Assembly: GCA_026129255.1 (NCBI GenBank)
Contig: JAHCIJ010000003.1
Coordinates: 434,001-498,000, forward strand
Length of the DNA stretch: 64,000 nucleotides
Direction: 5' to 3'
Origin: Anaerolineales bacterium
Lineage (GTDB): Bacteria > Chloroflexota > Anaerolineae > Anaerolineales > UBA11579
The position numbers and the translations under genes are program-made. The notes under the pieces were generated by a model. It saw only the letters and a program-made list of their open reading frames with translations, was not told where the DNA came from and ran no database searches. Below, in pieces: positions 50,788-57,826 of this stretch (the stretch's first letter is position 1; each line of letters starts with the position of its first letter).

Positions 50788-51822
50788 ATGAAGATTCTCC
50801 TAGACATAGGTCACCCTGCTCACGTACATTTTTTCCGCCCGGCACTCCACGAGTGGCAAAAACAGGGTTATGAAGTATTGATTACTGCCCGTAAAAAAGG
50901 CGGTGTTATCGAACTGCTGGATTACTACAACCTAAAGTATCTTGTGACCAGCGAACAGTGGAGCGGCGGAGCACTTAGGCAGCTCGCCAAGCTCCTCGGC
51001 CACACCTGGAGGCTCTGGCGAACCGCCAGGCAATTCCGCCCCAGCCTTATTCTGAGCATAAGCTCTCCGATGGCGGCCTGGGTCTCTTTGCTTAGCGGCA
51101 TCCCGCACTGGACCTTTGACGACACCGAGCACGCCACCCTGGAGCATAGACTGTACCGGCCAGGGGCCAAGCGCATCTACACCCCCCTAGGCTTCACAAA
51201 GGACTTGGGGCCAAAACAGGTGAAATATCCAGGCTTCCATGAATTGGCCTACTTGCACCCCAATCGCTTTGCCCCAAATCCTGAGGTACTTAAACGCGCC
51301 GGGCTTGAACCGGGCGAGCGGTTTTTTGTCGTGCGCACTGTGGCCTGGACTGCTGCCCACGACATTGGCCAACATGGACTGACTCCAAAAGATGTAGAAC
51401 GCTTGCTTGAGATTTTGAGGAGCCATGGCAAGGTGGCCATTTCGAGAGAAGGATCCAGCCATATCGGAATCGGCTCCAAAAAGCTGCACCCCAGATATAT
51501 GCACGACTTGCTGTATTACGCCACGTTGTACATTGGCGAAGGGGGTACGATGGCAACCGAGGCGGCCTTGCTAGGCACGCCATCCATATTTGTCAACACA
51601 CTGACGGCGAGCAACTGGCAGGAGCTGGAACACACCTATGGGCTGATGTACTCGTTTAAGTCAGGCGTACCTGCGATAGCAAAAGTGGAAGAACTGCTGA
51701 ACAAGGCTAACCTGGGGGCAGGTTGGCAGGAGAAACGCGAGCGCCTACTCAAAGACAAAATAGATGTCACTCAGTACGTGGTGGATGAAGTGCAGAAGTT
51801 CTGGCTGGCAAAAAAAAGTTAA
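50788..51822 (+). CDS. DUF354 family protein (UDP-GlcNAc 2-epimerase/GT-B-like)
   Basis: 344 aa. The DUF354 start is clear (KILLDIGHPAHVHFFRPALHEWQKQGYEVLITAR). The C-terminal half has the GT-B-like features RYMHDLLYYATLYIGEGGTMATEAALLGTPSIFVN. The family resembles the UDP-GlcNAc 2-epimerase/MurG fold but has no proven reaction. Here it could be a glycosyltransferase, or stand in for the C2 epimerase (WbpI) that this locus otherwise lacks. There is no Shine-Dalgarno. It lies 39 bases after wbpA and overlaps by 4 bases the convergent flippase-like gene. Confidence 0.75.
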   Translation: MKILLDIGHPAHVHFFRPALHEWQKQGYEVLITARKKGGVIELLDYYNLKYLVTSEQWSGGALRQLAKLLGHTWRLWRTARQFRPSLILSISSPMAAWVSLLSGIPHWTFDDTEHATLEHRLYRPGAKRIYTPLGFTKDLGPKQVKYPGFHELAYLHPNRFAPNPEVLKRAGLEPGERFFVVRTVAWTAAHDIGQHGLTPKDVERLLEILRSHGKVAISREGSSHIGIGSKKLHPRYMHDLLYYATLYIGEGGTMATEAALLGTPSIFVNTLTASNWQELEHTYGLMYSFKSGVPAIAKVEELLNKANLGAGWQEKRERLLKDKIDVTQYVVDEVQKFWLAKKS

Positions 51823-52784
51823 ACATTTGTATCTTCTAATTTTCGTTTGCGATGGTATAAAAAGTACCACGAGATAGGCGCCAAGACGCAATGAACTAAA
51901 TAGCCTGCACCGTGCACAAGCGCCGTAGCAGATACTCCCTGAATAAAGGTGAAGTTATAGACCTGGGATATGTAGCCGATGGCGGTTTCTAGGACTCCGA
52001 TATTCCCAGGGGTGATGAACACTGTGTTCAGCAATGCAGCAAATACAGCATAGTTAATGCCGGCCATCGGCTTGAAAGCAATCACCCCCAGACTGCTGAA
52101 CGCCAGCCAGAAGGCCAGGCCAGAAAACACAAACTCGGCCACCTGCCAAATTCCGGCAATCAGAAATTCTGGCTTGTGGGCGCGGAGTCGCTCGACGCCA
52201 GCGAAGAACAAGTCCAGCATGTTACCAATGCGCCCCAGAGACGCTGTGATGTGATTGGGGACACGCAGCCACAGCGCAAAAATACTGCAGCTAAAAAGCA
52301 CACTAAGTACCCACAGGAATTCCGGCGGCGATTGGCCTGTAAGCCAAAGTAGAGCGTTGTTTATAAGCATCAAAAGACCACCCACAAAAAACGTAATCAC
52401 CAAGGCCCCTAAAAGTATCGATGGCGCCTGTGAATAAGGTATGTCGTAACGTTTTTTGAGGTACACAGCGCGGGCTACACTTCCCGATTGGGCCGGCAAA
52501 ACCAAGTTGACTATGCCCGCAGCCATATACAGACCAAAGTTCTCTAAGTATCCAATCGGGGCGCCGATCACGCGATGAATGATTGCAAAGCGAGCCGAGG
52601 CACAAAAGTAGGATGCCATCAGACATATCGAAAGAAGGAAGAACGACTTTGGCCCAATAGTAAAAACAACTTTAAATTCATCCCAGTTAAGTATCACAAA
52701 CCGGCCAAGCAGCACAAAGATCAGCAGGACAAAGCCGATTTTCAGAATTCGTCCAAGGGAAGTGGACCAGGATTTTGAAGCCAT
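51819..52784 (-). CDS. Flippase-like membrane protein (UPF0104/lysylphosphatidylglycerol synthase TM family)
   Basis: 321 aa with 8 membrane helices. Family words are FGLYMAAGIVNLVLPAQSGSVARAVYLKKRY and INYAVFAALLNTVFITPGNIGVLETAIGYI. The AglD/MprF-type transmembrane domain is often found beside glycan genes and may help lipid or lipid-linked sugar transfer across the membrane; direct evidence of flipping is limited. It is the last gene of the minus-strand operon, 1 base after the CDP-glycerol-transferase-like gene. Confidence 0.75.
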   Translation of the reverse strand: MASKSWSTSLGRILKIGFVLLIFVLLGRFVILNWDEFKVVFTIGPKSFFLLSICLMASYFCASARFAIIHRVIGAPIGYLENFGLYMAAGIVNLVLPAQSGSVARAVYLKKRYDIPYSQAPSILLGALVITFFVGGLLMLINNALLWLTGQSPPEFLWVLSVLFSCSIFALWLRVPNHITASLGRIGNMLDLFFAGVERLRAHKPEFLIAGIWQVAEFVFSGLAFWLAFSSLGVIAFKPMAGINYAVFAALLNTVFITPGNIGVLETAIGYISQVYNFTFIQGVSATALVHGAGYLVHCVLAPISWYFLYHRKRKLEDTNV

Positions 52785-52785
52785 G

Positions 52786-53931
52786 CTAGCTTGCCTGCTC
52801 TAGTAGGCGCGCCAACTGGGCAACCGCGGTTTGCGTGGCAAACCCGTAGTTGTATACATACTCGTCCCGGGCCGCTGAAATTGCCGCTGAATACTGTGCG
52901 GCGGCATCGGAGAGCTCGGCTGCACCAGAAAGGATATCGGCCAGAGCCTCCGGAGCAAACACTTTTCCGAGGCGCTGGCGCACGGCCAGCTCTGCCGGGG
53001 ATAGACCGAAAAGGTGCCAATTGGGATTGTTGACCTTGGGCAGCACATCAATAAAAAGGACAGGTCGCAGGCGGAGAAAGGCATATTCCAAGGCTACTCC
53101 GGAATAATCGCTGATTAGTAAATCAGCCGTAAGCAAAGAAGTCTGGCCGGCAGCAGGGTTCTCCAGACGAAATTGGGGCTGCCTGATGAAGGTGTTAGTC
53201 AAACGGCGCAAGACAGCTGTGCCCATTTGCATCGGATGCGGGCGGAGTACAACCTCAAAATCTTGCTCCAGTAAGCCTGCCACCAACTCGATGCCAATTC
53301 GCCCCAACACGTTGTCTTCACCCCAAGAAGGTGCAACTAAGACCTGTTTGTGATTGCCCTCGCGGCCTGCACCGCTAACCTGAGCATACTGCTTAATGAG
53401 CGTGTCCATCTTGGTGTATCCAACGGGGAGGGTAGGCCGCGGTTGACGCCGAGCAGCTGCGTCCATGGCTGCGGTTTCCTGGGTATGATGCGGCCCTGCA
53501 CTAAAAATCAAAGTGTAGTGATCAAATGCGTTGGGAGAGTAGGCCGCATGGAAGCTTACCAGCGAGTGAGGCACACAAATTACATGCTCAGCAGCCCTGG
53601 GTACATTGAACAGCGAAAGAGTGGCGGTGGAAACAAACGCACGACAGGGTAGCCAGTAAAGAGCAAACTGGCTCAAGTGGTACAAGCTCGGGCTTTTAGT
53701 CTGGTGCAACAAAGCGGTACGAGGGTTGACGACGACTGCGGTCTTCAGCCGGCCATCACATGCGGCAGCAATGGAGCCTAGCCACTGCTCGTCCATGCCC
53801 GCCTTGTAAAAAAAGATTACATCTGCGCCGCCGGAACGAAAGAAGCGATTAATTTCCCGCAAATCACTGAACCATGCACCTGAGAACAGATACCACAGGA
53901 TTTCAGACAGAGCTCGCCCAAGCAAGGCCAT
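52786..53931 (-). CDS. CDP-glycerol glycerophosphotransferase-like protein
   Basis: 381 aa. The GT-B-like C-terminal half shows KQVLVAPSWGEDNVLGR, FEVVLRPHPMQ, and the signature LLISDYSGVALEYAFLRLRPVLFIDV, as in TagB/TagF teichoic-acid polymerases. The N-terminal half is less conserved (DVIFFYKAGMDEQW). Family members transfer a phospho-glycerol group from a CDP carrier. In this locus the available CDP-linked donor would be cytidine diphosphoramidate, so this is one candidate for the group transferase (inference). Gap to the upstream zinc-ribbon gene is 10 bases. Confidence 0.7.
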   Translation of the reverse strand: MALLGRALSEILWYLFSGAWFSDLREINRFFRSGGADVIFFYKAGMDEQWLGSIAAACDGRLKTAVVVNPRTALLHQTKSPSLYHLSQFALYWLPCRAFVSTATLSLFNVPRAAEHVICVPHSLVSFHAAYSPNAFDHYTLIFSAGPHHTQETAAMDAAARRQPRPTLPVGYTKMDTLIKQYAQVSGAGREGNHKQVLVAPSWGEDNVLGRIGIELVAGLLEQDFEVVLRPHPMQMGTAVLRRLTNTFIRQPQFRLENPAAGQTSLLTADLLISDYSGVALEYAFLRLRPVLFIDVLPKVNNPNWHLFGLSPAELAVRQRLGKVFAPEALADILSGAAELSDAAAQYSAAISAARDEYVYNYGFATQTAVAQLARLLEQAS

Positions 53932-53941
53932 AATTGCGGAG

Positions 53942-54352
53942 CTACTTCTTCTTTCCGATGACTACGATGCGCGCCGTGAAGGTTTTGGGCGACAGGCGCA
54001 TGACCCATTCCGTCAATCTAGTGACTGGTTTACTTAGCACCGCTCCACCTAGGAACATAGATAGCGGACGCAGGAACACATAACCCTCAACCTTGGCGAA
54101 CTGGTCGGCGCTATTGAAGCGCTTGTAATCATAATGGCCTTTATAGAACTCTTCGTAGTATTCAACACTCTCAGTTGGGGTCTGCGAAAATTTCTCGTAG
54201 CTTACATCGTTGGCGCCAGTTGCCAATAACATAGGGATGCCGTTGCGCACGGGGTAGCTAGCGCCACAGCCAAGGCTTTGCAGGCTCTCGCTGCCGGCTG
54301 CTTCGAGTTTGCTCTCGCACCGAGGGCAGGCAAAAATCTCAAAAGAATTCAT
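53942..54352 (-). CDS. Trm112-like zinc-ribbon protein, probable methyltransferase remnant
   Basis: 136 aa, start overlapping the upstream gene (ATGA). The N-terminus FACPRCESKLEA, then GCGASYPVRNGIPMLL, is the zinc-ribbon module that precedes many class I SAM methyltransferases, but its second Cys pair is reduced to one Cys. YYEEFYKGHYDYKRF and the end LSPKTFTARIVVIGKKK look like the edges of such an enzyme, yet the SAM-binding glycine loop (LDVGCGxG) is missing. It may be an internally deleted methyltransferase or a small accessory protein of the methyltransferase just upstream. Confidence 0.5.
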   Translation of the reverse strand: MNSFEIFACPRCESKLEAAGSESLQSLGCGASYPVRNGIPMLLATGANDVSYEKFSQTPTESVEYYEEFYKGHYDYKRFNSADQFAKVEGYVFLRPLSMFLGGAVLSKPVTRLTEWVMRLSPKTFTARIVVIGKKK

Positions 54353-55113
54353 TTCTCTTCCTTGCTGGCTGAAATCCAAACCCAGAAGTGACCGAACGAG
54401 AGGGTGGCGAAGAGTTTATCAAAAAGCTGGGTCAGGCGCCGGTTGTGAGGCGTATCGCGATACTCGGTAAAACCATACCAGTTCTCCAGTTTTACTTTGG
54501 CCAGAGTAGTGATTTTTTGAAGAAGCACATAGACGCTATGGCGGTCAATTGAAAAGCGCCCTGCATAGCCGCGTGCAAGTAACTGCTTACGCAAAAAGCG
54601 CTGTGTGGCCAACTCCTTATAGTCAGACGGGTTCTTGAGGCCACGAATAAGCTCCAGCCCGCTAACCGGGTGCACAGAAAACCCCAGAACTCCCTGCGCA
54701 GTGAGCCAAGGCATTAATCTGTCAATGCCATTAAGCCACTCTGCCTTCGGATAGGCTTGCACAGTCCCAAAAAGGGTGATGAGGTCAAAGACTCCCTTTT
54801 TGAAAGGCAGGTGACGTATATCGGCAACAAGCGCATCGATTTCAACAGGAAGAGTAGCCTTAAGCCGTTGAATTGCAGCGAAGCTACGGTCAACGCCTAT
54901 ACAGGAACTATGCCGCAATTTCTCTTGATGGAAATCAACCACCCTGCCTGAGCCTACTCCAAGTTCCAGCCACCGCTCCCCGGGGGCTAAACGAATGTCC
55001 ACCGTAAAGGGATAACCGGCCAGCAGTAGGTCGCTGGCAGACAGACCGGAATCATGCTTCCACTCATTCTGGTAAAAAGCATCGAACAGGGTTTCGTAGC
55101 GTTTTTCAGACAT
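54349..55113 (-). CDS. Class I SAM-dependent methyltransferase
   Basis: 254 aa. The SAM-binding motif I is RWLELGVGSGRVVDF (about residue 47), motif II region CIGVDRSFAAIQRL, then ALVADIRHLPFKKGVFDLITLFG. The C-terminal 90 residues are specific to this protein. The substrate is unknown; in C. jejuni, methyltransferases lie next to the glutamine kinase set and make the O-methyl group of methyl-phosphoramidate, so this is a candidate for an equivalent role (inference by position). It is coupled to the zinc-ribbon gene and lies 3 bases after the formyltransferase-like gene. Confidence 0.75.
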   Translation of the reverse strand: MSEKRYETLFDAFYQNEWKHDSGLSASDLLLAGYPFTVDIRLAPGERWLELGVGSGRVVDFHQEKLRHSSCIGVDRSFAAIQRLKATLPVEIDALVADIRHLPFKKGVFDLITLFGTVQAYPKAEWLNGIDRLMPWLTAQGVLGFSVHPVSGLELIRGLKNPSDYKELATQRFLRKQLLARGYAGRFSIDRHSVYVLLQKITTLAKVKLENWYGFTEYRDTPHNRRLTQLFDKLFATLSFGHFWVWISASKEEK

Positions 55114-55116
55114 CGC

Positions 55117-55965
55117 TTATGCCAGGAACAAGTCTTGAAGGATTTGCGCTCGCAAGGCACCGTGCATCGTAAAGAAGGTGCGGCCTTCTGCTGGATCCTG
55201 CTTTTGGCTTGGCAGGCGAGAATAGTCCGCCTCGGAACCGTGCGTTACCAGAAGTCTATGCAAGAGGTCGCCACGAAGCAGGACATCATAGAAGGCCATA
55301 ACTGCTTCGTAGAGTTGATCTGGAGTGTACTTGGTTTTATCCACCCCAAATCGCAAAGGTTCGAATTCATGCGTGGCGATAATGTCGCCGGTGTCAATAC
55401 CGGCATTCATGTAAAAACAGGACATGCCCGGCTTGCCGCGCACCGCGCGAGACCACAACAGGCAATCGCCCCCGCGCACAAAAGGCACAACGCCTGGGTG
55501 CAAATGAATGAAGCGCTTGCCGGGTAGGCTAAGCAAGCTTTCCGGCATTATGCCGCTGGTAGAGTACAACCAAGCAGGCTGAGGTGAACGCTCCAAGTAT
55601 TCTCGCAACTTGGGATCGTCCAGGCCAAAAGCATACAGGCGCAGCACATTTGCGGAATATCGGCTGTAATCAATAGGGGTAAAGAAATCGGGAGAGCCTT
55701 GAAAGTGCGCCTGGATAGCCCGGGCGAGCTTTCGCATATAAGGTCTGCGCAACTGGAACTGACGAAGGATGCGAATAAGGAACCACGTGATGCGCAGGCC
55801 GAGCAGCCTGACCACCAACTCGGTTGGACGGTAGCGCGGCACAAGACGCAAATCCAGTATCATGGCGGGCTGTAATCCGGCTTTTTGAAATGCATCCAGA
55901 TAGGCAATTGTTGCCGTGCCCTCTGAAGCCATCACGGCAAGATTGGTCTGCAGCTGCTTGCTCAC
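55117..55965 (-). CDS. Formyltransferase-fold protein (methionyl-tRNA formyltransferase-like)
   Basis: 282 aa from GTG 55965, whose GTGA overlaps the upstream stop. The recognisable block is RFIHLHPGVVPFVRGGDCLLWSRAVRGK followed by GIDTGDIIATHEFE, which corresponds to the Asn-x-His loop and the later Asp of N-formyltransferases. The catalytic Asn position holds His (FIHLHPG), so the chemistry may differ. The first 80 residues keep a Rossmann-like start (VMASEGTATIAYLDAFQKAG). In sugar loci such enzymes formylate amino sugars. It sits between the helical small protein and the methyltransferase. Confidence 0.65.
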   Translation of the reverse strand: MSKQLQTNLAVMASEGTATIAYLDAFQKAGLQPAMILDLRLVPRYRPTELVVRLLGLRITWFLIRILRQFQLRRPYMRKLARAIQAHFQGSPDFFTPIDYSRYSANVLRLYAFGLDDPKLREYLERSPQPAWLYSTSGIMPESLLSLPGKRFIHLHPGVVPFVRGGDCLLWSRAVRGKPGMSCFYMNAGIDTGDIIATHEFEPLRFGVDKTKYTPDQLYEAVMAFYDVLLRGDLLHRLLVTHGSEADYSRLPSQKQDPAEGRTFFTMHGALRAQILQDLFLA

Positions 55966-56384
55966 TTGACCAACTCCGCGACCAACGAGCGCGCCCATGT
56001 TTCTAATTCCGGGGGATAGAGGCTCCGCTGCGTCAGGTTGCCATCAAGAACCTTCAGGGCAGAGTTCAGGAACTTAAGATCGCCGTGCGCTTGCGCAAAG
56101 GAAAGTAACAGGGCAACTGCCAGCGGCAAATATGAGGGCTGCACATCCGCAACCGGGCGCGCATTGCGGCTGAGGTCCTTCGTGTAAAAAGCACGCAGCT
56201 TACGGGTGACATCCAGCTTCTTGCATAGGCGATCCAAAGTCTGTACCGCTTTGGGATCGTCGTGGGCCAATGCTCCCGCAAACAAGGAGTGCAAGAACTC
56301 TTCCGTAGAAAAGGCGCCCTTCGGCGCTGCCCGAGGTGCCGGCGGGGAGGGAAGGTCAGCGGGCCAGATTCTGCTCGCGTTCAT
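55962..56384 (-). CDS. Hypothetical small helical protein
   Basis: 140 aa, not recognised. After a Pro/Ala-rich start (about 25 residues) it is predicted all-helical, with no P-loop, metal motif, signal or membrane helix. It overlaps the cytidylyltransferase and the formyltransferase-like genes by 4 bases each, so it is translated with them. Its place directly after the predicted phosphoglutamine cytidylyltransferase is where cj1415 (CDP-amidate kinase) lies in C. jejuni, but there is no kinase signature. Confidence 0.55.
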   Translation of the reverse strand: MNASRIWPADLPSPPAPRAAPKGAFSTEEFLHSLFAGALAHDDPKAVQTLDRLCKKLDVTRKLRAFYTKDLSRNARPVADVQPSYLPLAVALLLSFAQAHGDLKFLNSALKVLDGNLTQRSLYPPELETWARSLVAELVK

Positions 56385-57175
56385 GCTGCCCTCAAGAAGG
56401 TATCCTCATAAAAGCTATCCAGAGCGCCGTTTTCTCGCATCTGCGTATACAACTGCAAGTCCTGCAATGTGTCCACTTCCAGCCAGCCGTTGCTTACCGG
56501 CACGGATTGCATGTGCCACTCGCTATCAATCAAATATTGAAGCAAGCTGGTCATGAACATCTTGTCGAAGCTCTGGCCGTCATAGATGGCAGCGGGGTCC
56601 ATGCTATCGTACACGTCAAGCAAAGTGGGGATGGCCGCAGCCTGAAACTTAATGAGCCCGATGTACTGGGCTTGGATATCTGCCAGTGACTCGGGCTTCT
56701 TACCCAGTTCGAGAATGCGCCCATCCGGGGACAGCTTCAAGGTTTCAGCATCCTGTAGCGGATTCGGCATGCGGGCAGACCAATATCGCTGCCAGGCTTC
56801 ATCCACGACAACACACGCCGGGGCGCTGCAGGCTAACAGGGCTTGCAGCACGCGCGGCTCGTAAACAATATCCCCATATGAGACCACGAGGTCTTCCCCA
56901 CACGTCATCAAATGACGCGCGGTGAAAAGTGTGGCGACCATATTGGTTTCGGCAAAGCGTTCATTGAGCACCACATCGTAACCCAGCGCTTCAATCTGTT
57001 CGGCACGGTAGCCGCCGGCCACAGTAATGTCGTCCAAGCCGGCTTGGCGAATGGCAGCCACCTGGCGCGCCAACAAGCTGCGGCCGTCCAGTTCGACCAG
57101 GCACTTGGGGCGGTCATCAGTAAGCGGAGCCAGGCGTGTGCCCTGGCCGGCAGCCAGGATAAGGACTTTGGTCAT
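56381..57175 (-). CDS. Sugar/choline-phosphate-type nucleotidyltransferase; predicted CTP:phosphoglutamine cytidylyltransferase
   Basis: 264 aa. The N-terminal signature LILAAGQGTRLAPLTDDRPKCLVELDG and the metal-binding VVSYGDIVYEP are typical of LicC-like nucleotidyltransferases; VVDEAWQRYWSARMPNP, NGWLEVDTLQDL complete the fold. On its own this would be called a phosphocholine or sugar-phosphate cytidylyltransferase. Next to a C26 hydrolase and a PEP-synthase-like kinase, in the order of cj1418-cj1417-cj1416, the better guess is transfer of CMP to N-phospho-L-glutamine, giving gamma-glutamyl-CDP-amidate. No choline kinase is present. Confidence 0.75.
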   Translation of the reverse strand: MTKVLILAAGQGTRLAPLTDDRPKCLVELDGRSLLARQVAAIRQAGLDDITVAGGYRAEQIEALGYDVVLNERFAETNMVATLFTARHLMTCGEDLVVSYGDIVYEPRVLQALLACSAPACVVVDEAWQRYWSARMPNPLQDAETLKLSPDGRILELGKKPESLADIQAQYIGLIKFQAAAIPTLLDVYDSMDPAAIYDGQSFDKMFMTSLLQYLIDSEWHMQSVPVSNGWLEVDTLQDLQLYTQMRENGALDSFYEDTFLRAA

Positions 57176-57196
57176 TACACACCAGTGAGGGAGGTA

Positions 57197-57826
57197 TCAG
57201 CTAAAAAGATGCTTTAGCAAAGCGGCATCTTGGGCCAGAATTTTCGGTTCTCGCTCGGGGTGCCACATAATACCATAGTGAGGTATTGCCTCATGTTGGA
57301 AGGCTTCGACCGTGTTGTCGGCTGCCAGCGCAATGACATTGAACTGCCCAGGTAGGTCTTCGAGAGCAAAACCGTAATTGTGGTAGCTGTTCACGTCCAG
57401 GCTGGGAGGCCAAGAGAGGAATTCCTGCTGGAGGCGGACCTCATGACGTTGGGCAACGTGCTCTTCCAGTGGGGTCAGTCTGCCGCCGTAGTAATCCCCC
57501 ATGAGCTGCATGCCACGGCAAACTCCCAGAGCGGGGAGCCCGGCTGCGCGAGCATAATCGAGCGCCAGGCGTTCGAAGCGGTCGCGCTCCGGGGCAGGCT
57601 TGCTGCTTTTCGGGAAGGAACTTAGGTCGTTGCCTCCGGAGAGGATAATGCCATCGAGTGCCAGGGCTCCTAAATAACCGACAACATCCTCTATTGTGTT
57701 GGCAAGCGGAATTGCTAGCAACCCCAATTGTTCCAACAGAGGAGCCCAGCGCTGGTCCAGGCAATCACGGCGCTCTCCATGGGGTTCAACGTACTCCACT
57801 CGCTGCGTAAGGCCAATACGTCTCAT
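57197..57826 (-). CDS. Class I glutamine amidotransferase-like hydrolase (C26); predicted gamma-glutamyl-CDP-amidate hydrolase
   Basis: 209 aa. It has the oxyanion strand DGIILSGGNDLSSF, the nucleophile in LGVCRGMQLMGDYYGG, and catalytic His/Glu in YGIMWHPEREPK, so the triad looks intact. The N-terminus MRRIGLTQRVEYVEPHGERRDCLDQRW fits C26 gamma-glutamyl hydrolases such as Cj1417. It would split L-glutamate from gamma-glutamyl-CDP-amidate and release cytidine diphosphoramidate. It overlaps the kinase gene by 4 bases, and 21 bases separate it from the cytidylyltransferase. A generic gamma-glutamyl-GABA hydrolase is the alternative. Confidence 0.8.
   Translation of the reverse strand: MRRIGLTQRVEYVEPHGERRDCLDQRWAPLLEQLGLLAIPLANTIEDVVGYLGALALDGIILSGGNDLSSFPKSSKPAPERDRFERLALDYARAAGLPALGVCRGMQLMGDYYGGRLTPLEEHVAQRHEVRLQQEFLSWPPSLDVNSYHNYGFALEDLPGQFNVIALAADNTVEAFQHEAIPHYGIMWHPEREPKILAQDAALLKHLFS

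Noticed and set aside
56381-57175. Phosphocholine cytidylyltransferase (LicC) of a choline decoration pathway
   Set aside because: The sequence alone would permit it, but there is no choline kinase, choline transporter or LicD-like transferase nearby, and the gene order matches the phosphoramidate cassette.
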